Below, piece after piece: positions 1 through 7,951 of a stretch of 11,919 nucleotides of DNA. Positions within the stretch are counted from its first letter, which is position 1, and each line of letters opens with the position of its first letter. The notes below the pieces were generated by a model. It saw only the letters and a list, made by a program, of their open reading frames with translations. It did no database searches and had not been told where the DNA came from. Made by a program: the position numbers and the translations under genes. Origin of the DNA: Paenibacillus sp. (GTDB taxonomy: Bacteria > Bacillota > Bacilli > Paenibacillales > Paenibacillaceae); assembly GCA_029256665.1 (NCBI GenBank), contig JAQSXN010000050.1, forward strand, positions 1-11,919, given 5' to 3'.

Positions 1-1214
1 CGCGGGCGGCCCATGTCGAGATGAGCATTCATGAAGCGGCATTAAGCCGGGAGATTGCCGAATTTGGCGCGGCTGCCGTAGCGCAGGCCATAACGGAAGG
101 ACTTCTGCTCGCGCTGCATGATCGGCAACCGCTTAAGCGGGAGGCCGCGCATCGTTTCTCATTGAAGCATGTGGATCTCGTATCGGAAGGGACGGCCGCG
201 CTCGGCAAGCCTGAGGAGTGGGAGGCGGGCATCGCCCGCGGCCGGATCGTTGCGGAGAGCGTCGCTTACGCGCGCGATCTGACCAACCTGCCCGGCAATG
301 ATCTGACGCCTGAGAGGCTGGCGTTCCACGCCGAAGAACTTGCAAGCGAATTCGACCTCGAGATCGAAGTGATCGACGAGTGGACCGCCGCAGAACAAGG
401 AATGGGGGCGCTGCTTGCCGTAGGCCAAGGCAGCGTGAATCCGCCTCGCATGATCGTCATCCACTACAATGGCGCCCCCGACGACAAGGAGACGTGGGGA
501 ATCGTAGGCAAAGGAGTTACCTTTGATACCGGCGGCATCTCGCTCAAGCGTGCGCCGGGCATGGAGGAAATGATATCCGACATGGGCGGGGCGGCGGCCG
601 TGCTGGGCGCAGTTAAGGCGATTGCCGGGCTGAAGGCGGAGGTCAATTTCGTCGCGGTCATTCCCGCGGCGGAGAATATGCCTTCGGATCGGTCGTTCAA
701 GCCCGGCGACGTCCTTCGGACGATGAGCGGGTACACGGTGGAAGTCGTCAATACGGATGCGGAAGGCCGCTTGGTGCTGGCGGACGGCGTAACGACGGCG
801 ATTCGCCGGGGCGCTACGAAGCTAATCGACGTGGCTACGCTGACCGGGGCTATTATGGTCGCGTTAGGCTTCGAGGCAACCGGAGCGATCACGAATAATG
901 AAGCGTTAATGGAGGAAGTAAAAGCGGCTTCCCGTCTGACGGGCGAGCGGGTGTGGGAGATGCCGGCTTACCCGGAATTCCGCAGGGCGCTGAACAGCGA
1001 CGCCGCCGATCTTAAGAACGGCGGGGTCAAATACGGAGCGGCTAGCGCCGCGGGCTTATTTATCGGCCATTTTGTCGAAGGGCTGCCTTGGGTGCATCTC
1101 GACATCGGAGGTTCCGCATGGCTGGAGCGGCCGAGAGGCTGGGAGCCCAAAGGAGCGACGGGAGTTATGGTGCGCACGTTGGTCGAGCTGCTTGGGGCGC
1201 GGGCGCGGAGCTAA
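1..1214 (+). CDS. pepA: Leucyl aminopeptidase, peptidase family M17 (5' end outside window)
   Basis: Cytosolic dimetal exopeptidase that removes N-terminal residues from peptides. Numbering runs from the first in-window ATG at 21. The family signature NTDAEGRL is at residues 244-251. The expected metal and catalytic residues are present: K164 and D169 in GKGVTFDTGG, K176 in ISLK, D187 in SDMGG, and D246, E248 and R250 in the signature. The C-terminal catalytic domain is complete and ends in a TAA stop. The frame stays open upstream of 21 to the window edge. From ATG 21 the product has 397 residues, whereas M17 enzymes usually have about 480-500, so the gene almost certainly starts before base 1 and lacks part of its variable N-terminal domain here. 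No clear rho-independent terminator follows. Family assignment is very secure; the exact peptide preference is unknown. Confidence 0.93.
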   Translation, partial: RAAHVEMSIHEAALSREIAEFGAAAVAQAITEGLLLALHDRQPLKREAAHRFSLKHVDLVSEGTAALGKPEEWEAGIARGRIVAESVAYARDLTNLPGNDLTPERLAFHAEELASEFDLEIEVIDEWTAAEQGMGALLAVGQGSVNPPRMIVIHYNGAPDDKETWGIVGKGVTFDTGGISLKRAPGMEEMISDMGGAAAVLGAVKAIAGLKAEVNFVAVIPAAENMPSDRSFKPGDVLRTMSGYTVEVVNTDAEGRLVLADGVTTAIRRGATKLIDVATLTGAIMVALGFEATGAITNNEALMEEVKAASRLTGERVWEMPAYPEFRRALNSDAADLKNGGVKYGAASAAGLFIGHFVEGLPWVHLDIGGSAWLERPRGWEPKGATGVMVRTLVELLGARARS

Positions 1215-1330
1215 CGCGTTTATTCCATTTAACGTTTGGACATGAATGGTAGTATGTCGTTATTCCGGCGAACGAAGCGCGATCATGCCGTGCCGGCACT
1301 ACGAATTTCGCCATCCATACCCGAAATGGA

Positions 1331-1344
1331 TGAAACCGATGCCA
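1331..1344 (+). promoter_or_regulatory. Candidate cre (CcpA-binding) site upstream of sucA
   Basis: The 14-mer TGAAACCGATGCCA fits the Bacillota cre consensus TGWAANCGNTNWCA at every specified position but one (C instead of W at position 12). It lies 172 bases before the sucA ATG. With equal base frequencies, one such near-match would be expected by chance in roughly two windows of this size, but only about once in a hundred gaps of this length. The location before a TCA-cycle gene makes it plausible. Binding is inferred. Confidence 0.4.
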
Positions 1345-1353
1345 ATATGATTA

Positions 1354-1382
1354 TGGAAGACAGGCGTGTAATGTACTAAAAT
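1354..1382 (+). promoter_or_regulatory. Weak sigma-A-like promoter candidate for sucAB
   Basis: TGGAAG (1354-1359, 3 of 6 matches to TTGACA), a 17-base spacer and TAAAAT (1377-1382, 5 of 6 matches to TATAAT). Transcription would start near 1389, giving a leader of about 128 bases and leaving the cre-like site just upstream of the -35. The poor -35 keeps confidence low; it is the best-spaced pair I found in this gap. Confidence 0.28.
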
Positions 1383-1516
1383 ATGAAGGAGCTACGTTGG
1401 CTGCGTTATCTTGCGGTTGACAGCTTCTTCTTTTGCTTTGCGGCTCCGGCGTATGGAAACGCCCGCCAAAGAAAATAATAGGACGGTTATGAATAGAGAG
1501 GGTGGAATTTTCTGCA

Positions 1517-4426
1517 ATGAGCATCCATGATGACCACAATTCATCGCCTTGGAAGAGCTATTATGGACCAAACCTGGGTTATGTCCAGGAGCAATATGAG
1601 CTGTTTCTTAACGATCCGAACGCCGTAGAGTCTTCCGTTCGCGAAATGTTCGCGCAATGGGGAGCACCGCCTACAGACATTGCTAGCGTCGCGGCGCCTG
1701 CACCGGCAGGAACGTGCGCTCAGTCGCCAACTGCCGCCGCTGTTCCGGGTCCGGTCGACAGCAACATGTTGAAGAAGGTCGTTGCCGCGCATCAGCTAAT
1801 GCTGAACATTCGCCGGTACGGCCATTTAGGCGCGGATATTAATCCGCTTGGCATCAGCCAGGCTGCGGATACGAAGCTGCTCGATCCAGGGACATTCGGA
1901 CTTACGGAACAGGATTTGGCTTCCATACCAGCATCGCTGATTTGGGATAACGCGCCCGCATCGGTCGCGAACGGCTGGGATGCCATTGTCAGATTGAGAG
2001 AAATCTACACCCGATCGGCAGCATACGAATTTACCCATATCCATGACGAGAACGAGCGTACATGGCTCAACAGGCAAGCCGAATCCGGCTCGTTCCCAGC
2101 GCCTCTCTCGACGCGCGAGAAGGAAGAGCTGCTAGAGCGGCTTATGCAAGTCGAACAATTCGAGAGCTTCATCCACAAGACGTTCGTGGGACAGAAACGT
2201 TTCTCCATCGAAGGCGTCGATATGCTGGTGCCGGTGCTGGACGAGGTCGTCCGCGCGGTAGCGCACGACGGCGCGCACGACATCCTGATCGGAATGGCTC
2301 ACAGGGGTCGTCTCAACGTACTTACGCACGTGTTAGGCAAGCCTTACGAAAAAATCTTCTCCGAATTCCATCACTCCCCGAACAAGGAGCTGGTGCCTTC
2401 GGAAGGTTCGGTCGGGATTAACTTCGGCTGGTCCGGCGACGTGAAGTACCATATGGGCGCCGACAGGGCGTTTACCGAAGGCGAGACGGTTCGCGCGCGC
2501 GTAACGCTGGCGAACAACCCGAGCCATCTGGAATTCGTTAATCCCGTAGTAGAGGGCTTCACGCGCGCCGCGCAAGAAGACCGCAGCAAACCGGGATTCC
2601 CGGCGCAGGATTTGCACAAGGCCGTTACGGTATGCGTGCACGGCGACGCGGCGTTCATTGGCGAGGGCATCGTAGCGGAGACGCTCAATTTCAACAATCT
2701 TCAAGGCTACCGCAATGGCGGCACGATCCATATTATCGCCAATAACCGATTGGGCTTTACGACGAACAGCGTCGATTCCCGTTCGACTTATTACGCCAGC
2801 GACTTGGCCAAAGGCTTTGACATCCCGATCATCCACGTCAACGCGGACGATCCAGAAGCTTGTTTGGCGGCCGTTCGTCTCGCTTGCGAATATCGCCTGA
2901 TCTACAACAAAGGTTTCGTTATCGACCTTATCGGTTACCGCCGTTACGGCCATAACGAGATGGACGATCCGGATGCGACGCAGCCGCTCGTCTACTCCAA
3001 AGTGCGCAATCATCCTACCGTTGCTACGATTTATGCCGAACAGCTGAGGTCCGAGAAAACGATCACGGGCGAGAAGGCGGATCAGCTGCGAGAGAAGACG
3101 GCAAGCGCGCTTCAAGCCGGGTATGACGCCATGAAGGCGAACGAAGGCAAAGCCCACGTTCAAGTGGCGCAGGAGTCCGGCGTTATCGTACCCGAGGACG
3201 TTGCGACGGCGGTGCCGATGGAAACGCTCAAGGAGATCAACCTGGAGCTGCTTAACCGTCCGGAAGGCTTCACCGAATATTCGAAGCTGCAGCGCATCCT
3301 GCAACGCCGCGCCACCAGCCTTAACGACGGGGAGAAGCTGGACTGGGCACATGCGGAGACGCTGGCCTTCGCCACGATCCTTGCGGACGGCACGCCGATT
3401 CGTCTAAGCGGCCAAGATTCCGAGCGCGGAACGTTCGCGCATCGCCATATTATGCTGAACGACAACACGACGGCGGCGAAGTTTACTCCGCTGCATATGT
3501 TCCCGCAGGCGAAAGCCTCGTTCGCGGTGCACAACAGCCCTCTCTCCGAGACGGCGGTGCTTGCCTTCGAATACGGGTACAACGTATTCGCGCCGGAGTC
3601 GTTTGTTATCTGGGAAGCGCAGTTCGGCGATTTCGCGAACGTGGCCCAAGTTATCTTCGACCAATTTATGTCCGCGGGCCGCGCGAAGTGGTCGCAGAAA
3701 TCCGGTATCGCCGTTCTTCTGCCGCATGGCTACGAAGGTCAAGGACCGGAGCACTCCAGCGCCCGTCTGGAGCGGTTCCTGCAGCTTTCCGCAGACAACA
3801 ACTGGACGGTGGCGAACTTGACGACGTCCGCCCAATACTTCCACTTGCTGCGCAAGCAGGCGGCTATGCTCGGCAGCGACAATGTGCGTCCGCTCATCCT
3901 GATGGCGCCTAAGAGCTTGCTCCGCAATCCGCGCGTAGCTTCTCACGGCGTGGAATTCAGCGAAGGTTCGTTTAAGCCGGTCCTTTCGCAATTCAGCTTC
4001 ACGGAACCGAAGGCGGCCAAAGAGAAGGTGAAACGTCTTATTCTCGGGTCGGGCAAAGTGATGGTAGATCTGGACGAAGCATTGTCGTCGAAGGAAGAAG
4101 GCGAATACGGCTGGCTTCGCGTCGCTCGCGTCGAGCAGCTATATCCGTTGCCGAAAGCAGAGCTGGAACGCGTCATCAGCCAGTTCCCTAAGCTGGAAGA
4201 GATCGTATGGGTACAAGAAGAACCCAAAAACCAAGGCTCCTGGTTGTACATGGAACCTCGCTTGCGCGAACTGGCGCCAGGCAAAACGAATGTCCGTTAC
4301 ATCGGTCGTCCGGATCGCGCGAGCACGGCTACCGGTCTTCAGGAAATTCACGTTGCAGAGCAGCAATCCATCATTTCATCCGCTTTGAATGGTCAGCCAT
4401 TCGAATCGAGTCTGGTAAGGGGGTAA
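1517..4426 (+). CDS. sucA/odhA: 2-oxoglutarate dehydrogenase E1 component
   Basis: Thiamine-diphosphate-dependent E1 subunit. It decarboxylates 2-oxoglutarate and reductively succinylates the lipoyl group of the E2 subunit, in the TCA cycle in the cytosol. The 969-residue product has the short N-terminal E1o segment ([16 protein letters not shown], about 14-29), MAHRGRLNV (from 260), the ThDP/Mg loop GDAAFIGEG (from 376) with NNRLGFT (from 409), [12 protein letters not shown], the pyrimidine-binding-domain motif [10 protein letters not shown] (631-640), and a C-terminal domain with [10 protein letters not shown] and [12 protein letters not shown]. Length fits Bacillus-type OdhA (about 940-970). 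The frame also permits GTG at 1502, but that codon lies inside the GAGGGTGG ribosome binding site (about 1497-1504), which serves ATG 1517. The gene ends 7 bases before sucB, so the two form one operon. No truncation or missing key motif was seen. Confidence 0.96.
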   Translation: MSIHDDHNSSPWKSYYGPNLGYVQEQYELFLNDPNAVESSVREMFAQWGAPPTDIASVAAPAPAGTCAQSPTAAAVPGPVDSNMLKKVVAAHQLMLNIRRYGHLGADINPLGISQAADTKLLDPGTFGLTEQDLASIPASLIWDNAPASVANGWDAIVRLREIYTRSAAYEFTHIHDENERTWLNRQAESGSFPAPLSTREKEELLERLMQVEQFESFIHKTFVGQKRFSIEGVDMLVPVLDEVVRAVAHDGAHDILIGMAHRGRLNVLTHVLGKPYEKIFSEFHHSPNKELVPSEGSVGINFGWSGDVKYHMGADRAFTEGETVRARVTLANNPSHLEFVNPVVEGFTRAAQEDRSKPGFPAQDLHKAVTVCVHGDAAFIGEGIVAETLNFNNLQGYRNGGTIHIIANNRLGFTTNSVDSRSTYYASDLAKGFDIPIIHVNADDPEACLAAVRLACEYRLIYNKGFVIDLIGYRRYGHNEMDDPDATQPLVYSKVRNHPTVATIYAEQLRSEKTITGEKADQLREKTASALQAGYDAMKANEGKAHVQVAQESGVIVPEDVATAVPMETLKEINLELLNRPEGFTEYSKLQRILQRRATSLNDGEKLDWAHAETLAFATILADGTPIRLSGQDSERGTFAHRHIMLNDNTTAAKFTPLHMFPQAKASFAVHNSPLSETAVLAFEYGYNVFAPESFVIWEAQFGDFANVAQVIFDQFMSAGRAKWSQKSGIAVLLPHGYEGQGPEHSSARLERFLQLSADNNWTVANLTTSAQYFHLLRKQAAMLGSDNVRPLILMAPKSLLRNPRVASHGVEFSEGSFKPVLSQFSFTEPKAAKEKVKRLILGSGKVMVDLDEALSSKEEGEYGWLRVARVEQLYPLPKAELERVISQFPKLEEIVWVQEEPKNQGSWLYMEPRLRELAPGKTNVRYIGRPDRASTATGLQEIHVAEQQSIISSALNGQPFESSLVRG

Positions 4427-4433
4427 CATAATC

Positions 4434-5690
4434 ATGGCAGAAATTATCGTACCGGAATTGGGAGAATCGATCACGGAAGGCACGATTACGAAGTGGTTCG
4501 TGAAGGAAGGGGACTCCGTCAATCAAGGCGACGTCCTTCTGGAGCTAGAAACGGATAAAGTCAATATCGAAATTAGCGCCGACAGCAATGGCGTAGTATC
4601 CAGCATCGCGAAGAAAGACGGCGACGTTGTTCTAGTAGGCGAAGCGATCGGCGCAATAGGAGCTTCTACAGGCGGCGCGGCGCCGTCCGCGCCGGCTCCG
4701 GCAGCAGCCCCGGCCGTGGCGCCAGCCGCTTCGGCGGCAGCAGCCCTGGCGACGGCCGCTCCTATCGTGTCCTCTTCCGCCGGATCGGTGAACGCGTCGC
4801 CCGCGGCGCGCAAGCTTGCGCGCGAACAAGGCATCGACTTGACTCAGGTTCAAGGCAAAGACAGCATCGGACGCATCTTCCCGGATGACGTTCGCTCGCA
4901 CGGACAAGCACCGGCACCGGCTCCCGTTGCTCCTAAAGCACCGGCTCCATCCGCTCCTGCAGCATCAGCTGCAGCGGTTGCAGGCGGCAAACCGGTTGAG
5001 CGCAAGCGCATGTCGCGCCGCCGCGCTACAATCGCGACTCGCTTGGTTGAAGCACAACGCACGGCAGCTATGTTGACGACGTTCAACGAAATTGACATGA
5101 CGGCTATCCTTGATCTCCGCAAACGTCGCAAGCAATCGTTCTTTGACAAAAACGAAGTCAACTTGGGCTTCATGTCCTTCTTCACGAAGGCTGTCGTCGG
5201 CGCGCTGAAGCAGTTCCCGCTGCTTAACGCCGAGATCGACGGCGAAGACATTATCGTGAAGAAATTCTACGATATCGGCATTGCCGTATCCGCTAAGGAA
5301 GGTCTAGTCGTTCCGGTCGTACGCGACGCCGATCGTCTGGGCTTCGCCGATATCGAAAGAAACATCGTCGAGTTGGCTAAGAAAGCACGCGCCAACACGC
5401 TTGCGCTTAGCGATCTGCAAGGCGGAAGCTTTACGATCACGAATGGCGGCGTATTCGGTTCCTTGCTGTCGACGCCTATTATTAACGCGCCGCAGGTCGG
5501 CATCCTGGGCATGCACAAGATCCAGCTTCGTCCGGTCGCGATCAACGAGACGACGATGGAGAACCGCCCGATGATGTACGTCGCTTTGTCCTACGACCAT
5601 CGTATCGTAGACGGAAGCGAAGCGGTCCGTTTCCTCGTAGCCATCAAAGACATGCTGGAAGATCCGGAGCAATTGCTTCTTCAAGGTTAA
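4434..5690 (+). CDS. sucB/odhB: 2-oxoglutarate dehydrogenase E2, dihydrolipoyllysine succinyltransferase
   Basis: Core subunit of the 2-oxoglutarate dehydrogenase complex; it transfers succinyl from lipoamide to CoA. The 418 residues match the usual OdhB length. Domain order: one lipoyl domain (about 2-77) with lipoylated K42 in ETDKVNIEI; an Ala/Pro-rich hinge (about 80-118); the peripheral subunit-binding domain (about 120-157, [12 protein letters not shown] and [13 protein letters not shown]); a second Ala/Pro hinge (about 158-185); and the catalytic acyltransferase domain to the end. That domain carries the active-site HRIVDG with H389 and D393. The start ATG 4434 follows a G-rich AAGGGGG site about 10 bases upstream, overlapping the end of sucA. 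The E3 (lpd) gene is not in the window; in Bacillus, E3 is shared with pyruvate dehydrogenase and encoded elsewhere. The gene is followed by a strong terminator. Confidence 0.96.
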   Translation: MAEIIVPELGESITEGTITKWFVKEGDSVNQGDVLLELETDKVNIEISADSNGVVSSIAKKDGDVVLVGEAIGAIGASTGGAAPSAPAPAAAPAVAPAASAAAALATAAPIVSSSAGSVNASPAARKLAREQGIDLTQVQGKDSIGRIFPDDVRSHGQAPAPAPVAPKAPAPSAPAASAAAVAGGKPVERKRMSRRRATIATRLVEAQRTAAMLTTFNEIDMTAILDLRKRRKQSFFDKNEVNLGFMSFFTKAVVGALKQFPLLNAEIDGEDIIVKKFYDIGIAVSAKEGLVVPVVRDADRLGFADIERNIVELAKKARANTLALSDLQGGSFTITNGGVFGSLLSTPIINAPQVGILGMHKIQLRPVAINETTMENRPMMYVALSYDHRIVDGSEAVRFLVAIKDMLEDPEQLLLQG

Positions 5691-5717
5691 TAGCTTGGAA
5701 TATATTCCGAGCATGCA

Positions 5718-5771
5718 AAAAAAAACCGATTCTATTCGTCCTTGCGAGGACGAACGGGATCGGTTTTTTTT
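5718..5771. terminator. Strong bidirectional rho-independent terminator between sucB and araC-type gene
   Basis: An A-tract plus CCGATTC (5718-5732) pairs with GGATCGG plus an 8-T tract (5757-5771), with one G-U pair. Inside, a perfect 8-bp stem (TTCGTCCT 5735-5742 with AGGACGAA 5747-5754) closes a TGCG loop; a 2x2 internal mismatch separates the two stems. The T run on one side and A run on the other make it work on both strands, fitting the convergent genes sucB (+) and the AraC-type regulator (-). Confidence 0.92.
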
Positions 5772-5788
5772 GTGCGCGCATCGTACGG

Positions 5789-6646
5789 TTACGACTTAGG
5801 CTGATTCAACTTATGCAGCTTGCGGTATTGCTCCGGCGTCATGCCGGTATGCTCCTTAAAGGCGCGGCTGAAGTGCGAAGGATGTTTGAAGCCGACATCG
5901 TACCCGATCTCCGTGATGCTGCCTCTCTCTTGTATGAGACGCAGCTTGGCCTGGTACACTCGCCGGTGCATCAGATATTGGAATATGGTCAAGCCGGTGA
6001 CCTGTTTGAACGTCTTGGCCAAATAATATTTGTTCAGATGCAGCCGAGTCCCGATATCCTCCAGCGTAATGTCCTCGTTGTACTGGTTCTCCAGGTACGA
6101 AATAATCGTCTGAACATGTTCTTCCTTCAGGGAGGGATAGCTCGTTTTTTCTTTGAGGGGTTGGCTGCATAGCTCGCATACGAAAATAAGGAAATCCATC
6201 AAACGCGCCTGGAAGCGCTGATAGGACAAGGGCGTGCCTAGGTCGTACAGCTCGTTCATCTTGGCAAGCGCTTCTTCGGCTTCGCGTTTCACTTCTCCGC
6301 GCAATTGCAATCTAACGTTCTGGAGCTTGCTGAACGGCGCCAGCAAATCATCCGTGTACGATGGCTGAATGTGCTGCTGGAAATAGATGGGGTCGAGATG
6401 GATCGTCGTGCGATGATACGCGATTGTTGGATCGACATGCGCTTTGTGCAACGTCATGCCGTGCATCAGGAACATGTCGCCGGGCTCGAGTACGTATATT
6501 TTGTCATTGATGAGATAATTCGCTTTGCCGCCATGGTAATAATAAATTTCGTAATGGGGATGCGTATGGTAGTGATGGACGTCGTTATAGCTGATGGTCG
6601 TGCCCATGGTGATCGGATCGGCGATCCGATGTCTGCTTATACTCAT
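5789..6646 (-). CDS. AraC-family transcriptional regulator with N-terminal cupin
   Basis: DNA-binding regulator of 285 residues. The N-terminal cupin-type sensor (about 20-110) is rich in histidine (HHYHTHPHYEIYY, H24-H31) and has the turn EPGDMFLMHG (about 54-63). The C-terminal AraC/XylS domain (about 179-280) carries two helix-turn-helix units: ITLEDIGTRLHLNKYYLAKTF, then the hallmark ITEIGYDVGFKHPSHFSRAFK and GMTPEQYRK. I chose ATG 6646 because GGGGGGAG (6651-6659) sits 4-5 bases before it. The frame extends to another ATG at 6685, but that codon overlaps the likely -10 box and lacks a ribosome binding site. The gene is transcribed divergently from the Gfo/Idh/MocA pair at 6818, so it probably controls that pair and perhaps itself, responding to a sugar-like ligand. 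Target and ligand are inferred. Confidence 0.92.
   Translation of the reverse strand: MSISRHRIADPITMGTTISYNDVHHYHTHPHYEIYYYHGGKANYLINDKIYVLEPGDMFLMHGMTLHKAHVDPTIAYHRTTIHLDPIYFQQHIQPSYTDDLLAPFSKLQNVRLQLRGEVKREAEEALAKMNELYDLGTPLSYQRFQARLMDFLIFVCELCSQPLKEKTSYPSLKEEHVQTIISYLENQYNEDITLEDIGTRLHLNKYYLAKTFKQVTGLTIFQYLMHRRVYQAKLRLIQERGSITEIGYDVGFKHPSHFSRAFKEHTGMTPEQYRKLHKLNQPKS
6612..6630. repeat. Perfect 9-1-9 palindrome inside the start of the AraC-type gene
   Basis: ATCGGATCG (6612-6620), a single central G (6621) and CGATCCGAT (6622-6630) form a perfect inverted repeat over codons 6-12 of the regulator gene, 16 bases after its start codon. It could be an operator for self-control, an RNA hairpin near the start, or chance in codons for HRIADPI. 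Confidence 0.6.
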
Positions 6647-6673
6647 CTTTCTCCCCCCTAGCGGTTCACCCCA

Positions 6674-6702
6674 ATTATACACCAACCAGAGTTAAATGAA
6701 AG
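6674..6702 (-). promoter_or_regulatory. Promoter candidate of the AraC-type regulator gene
   Basis: On the minus strand a perfect TATAAT (6679-6674) lies 28 bases before the chosen ATG. A weak -35, CTTTCA (6702-6697, 3 of 6), stands 17 bases further upstream. Transcription would start near 6667. This supports ATG 6646 rather than 6685 as the start. Confidence 0.5.
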
Positions 6703-6739
6703 CCGAAATCGGTTAATTCGGAAGAAGAAAGGAAAGCGG

Positions 6740-6768
6740 TTGCCATGATAAAATGAGTTTATCATAAT
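6740..6768 (+). promoter_or_regulatory. Sigma-A promoter of the oxidoreductase operon
   Basis: TTGCCA (6740-6745, 5 of 6) and CATAAT (6763-6768, 5 of 6) are separated by exactly 17 bases. Transcription would start near 6775, giving a leader of about 43 bases before ATG 6818. It is the best-formed promoter in the window. Confidence 0.75.
6745..6765. promoter_or_regulatory. Candidate operator dyad filling the promoter spacer
   Basis: A perfect inverted repeat ATGATAAA (6745-6752) / TTTATCAT (6758-6765) with a 5-base centre lies exactly between the -35 and -10 boxes, touching both. A protein bound here would block RNA polymerase. The clear two-fold symmetry is more typical of dimeric repressors (LacI, GntR or TetR type) than of AraC proteins, which usually bind direct repeats. 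The binding protein is unknown. Confidence 0.6.
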
Positions 6769-6776
6769 CGATAGTT

Positions 6777-6797
6777 GGAACTCGGTTACCCGGTTCC
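6777..6797. promoter_or_regulatory. Imperfect dyad in the operon leader
   Basis: GGAAC (6777-6781) pairs with GTTCC (6793-6797) and GGT (6784-6786) with ACC (6788-6790) around a central T, with two-base mismatches between the blocks. It lies just after the predicted transcription start and before the ribosome binding site AAGGAG (6802-6807). It may be a second operator or a leader hairpin. Confidence 0.4.
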
Positions 6798-6817
6798 CTA
6801 AAAGGAGCGTAATACGG

Positions 6818-7951
6818 ATGAGCATTGTGCGATTGGGCGTAATCGGTCTTGGCAATATGGGTAAAGGACATATCGGCTATATGCAGCGCGGAGAAGTAAA
6901 AGGCGTTCAGCTCGCCGCCGTCAGCGATAGCGCGGAGCCGGGTCAGGCATGGGCGCGGGACAACCTCGGGAGCGACGTGCCGTTGTTCAGCGATCCGCTT
7001 GCGATGATGGATTCGGGTCTTATCGATGCCGTATTAATCGCGACGCCGCATTACTCTCATCCGGAGCTTGCGATCGCCGCATTCAAACGCAATCTTCACG
7101 TGCTTTGCGAGAAGCCGGCAGGCGTATACACGAAGCAAGTGCGCGAAATGAACGATGCTGCCGCGCTAACGGACGTGAAGTTCAGCATGATGTACAACCA
7201 ACGCACGAATCCGTTGTACCAGAAGCTGAAGGATCTGGTCGACAGCGGAGAGCTTGGCGAGATCAGAAGAACGAACTGGATTATCACGAACTGGTACCGC
7301 TCCCAGAGCTATTACGATTCGGGCACTTGGCGCGCGACATGGGAAGGCGAGGGCGGCGGCGTATTGATTAACCAAGATCCGCATCAGCTGGATCTATGGC
7401 AATGGACGATTAACATGATGCCGAAACGGGTTAGGGCGTTCTGCTATTTCGGCAAACACCGCAATATCGAGGTGGAAGACGACGTAACGGCGTTCGTCGA
7501 ATACGAGAACGGAGCGACTGGCGTATTCGTAACGTCCACGGGCGAAGCGCCCGGAACGAACCGTCTGGAAATCAGCGGAGACAACGGCAAGGTTGTCATC
7601 GAAGACAACAAGCTGACGTTCTGGCGCCTGCGCGTATCGGAGCGCGAGTTCAACGCGACGTACAAAGGCGGCTTCGGCGCGCCGGAATGCTGGAAATGCG
7701 AGATTCCGATCCATGGCACCAATCCGGATCATAAAGGCATTATGCAGAACTTCGCGAACGCGATTCTCCATGGCGAAGAGCTAATCGCTCCGGGAGCGGA
7801 AGGCATCAAAGGACTGATGCTCTCAAACGCGATGCATCTGTCGACTTGGACGGATAATTGGGTCGATCTTCCGATCGACGAAGAGCTGTACTACCAATTC
7901 CTGCAGCAAAAAATCAAGGAATCGAACAACCGGAAAGGGGTTATCGCATGA
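6818..7951 (+). CDS. Gfo/Idh/MocA family NAD(P)-dependent oxidoreductase (first of pair)
   Basis: Probable cytosolic dehydrogenase acting on a sugar, sugar acid or cyclitol. The 377 residues fit the family's usual 330-390. An N-terminal Rossmann fold opens with GLGNMG (G10-G15). CEKPAG carries the conserved lysine K99. The C-terminal domain has the catalytic-site segment NQDPHQLDLW with D187, H189 and D192, in place of the more common DxGxH spacing. HGTNPDHKGIMQNFANAI near the C terminus is a strongly conserved-looking segment. Start ATG 6818 has AAGGAG (6802-6807) 10 bases upstream. The stop overlaps the next gene's start (ATGA, 7948-7951), so the two are translationally coupled. It is divergent from the cupin AraC-type regulator. 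The family is clear; the substrate is not, and myo-inositol-like or keto-sugar substrates are only possibilities. Confidence 0.92.
   Translation: MSIVRLGVIGLGNMGKGHIGYMQRGEVKGVQLAAVSDSAEPGQAWARDNLGSDVPLFSDPLAMMDSGLIDAVLIATPHYSHPELAIAAFKRNLHVLCEKPAGVYTKQVREMNDAAALTDVKFSMMYNQRTNPLYQKLKDLVDSGELGEIRRTNWIITNWYRSQSYYDSGTWRATWEGEGGGVLINQDPHQLDLWQWTINMMPKRVRAFCYFGKHRNIEVEDDVTAFVEYENGATGVFVTSTGEAPGTNRLEISGDNGKVVIEDNKLTFWRLRVSEREFNATYKGGFGAPECWKCEIPIHGTNPDHKGIMQNFANAILHGEELIAPGAEGIKGLMLSNAMHLSTWTDNWVDLPIDEELYYQFLQQKIKESNNRKGVIA

Larger units (their letters stand above)
1215..1516. other. Intergenic region between aminopeptidase gene and sucA
   Basis: A 302-base stretch with no convincing gene. It holds a candidate cre site at 1331-1344, a small dyad (CATCCAT 1312-1318 with ATGGATG 1326-1332), a GTGCCGGCAC palindrome at 1290-1299 and a weak sigma-A-like promoter at 1354-1382. 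No stem followed by a T run is visible, so the end of the aminopeptidase transcript is not defined. A perfect TTGACA at 1417-1422 has no acceptable -10 at 16-18 bases. The leader of sucA lies in the right part. Confidence 0.6.

Noticed and set aside
1312..1332. CATCCAT/ATGGATG hairpin as terminator of the aminopeptidase gene
   Set aside because: Only 7 bp with a 7-base loop, about 100 bases past the stop, and no T run follows.
1417..1422. Perfect TTGACA as the -35 box for sucA
   Set aside because: No sequence resembling TATAAT lies 15-19 bases downstream; the region there is GC-rich.
1383..1478. Small frame of 31 codons with a hydrophobic middle (MKELRWLRYLAV...), which could look like a leader peptide
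   Set aside because: No ribosome binding site before its ATG; the AAGGAG here lies inside the frame itself. The TTG that follows that site gives only 7 codons. Nothing else supports translation.
1502..1516. GTG 1502 as the start of sucA, adding five residues
   Set aside because: The GTG is part of the GAGGGTGG ribosome binding site, which is placed to serve ATG 1517.
2333..3352. Long open frame of 339 codons on the minus strand inside sucA
   Set aside because: It is fully antisense to a highly conserved sucA region, its product resembles no family I know, and it is explained by codon bias of a GC-rich gene.
4660..4990. Low-complexity Ala/Pro-coding repeats as a DNA repeat element
   Set aside because: These are the two flexible hinges between the lipoyl, subunit-binding and catalytic domains, normal for E2 subunits.
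6647..6685. Upstream ATG at 6685 (minus strand) for the cupin AraC-type gene
   Set aside because: It lies upstream of and overlaps the sequence next to TATAAT and lacks a ribosome binding site; ATG 6646 has a strong GGGGGGAG.
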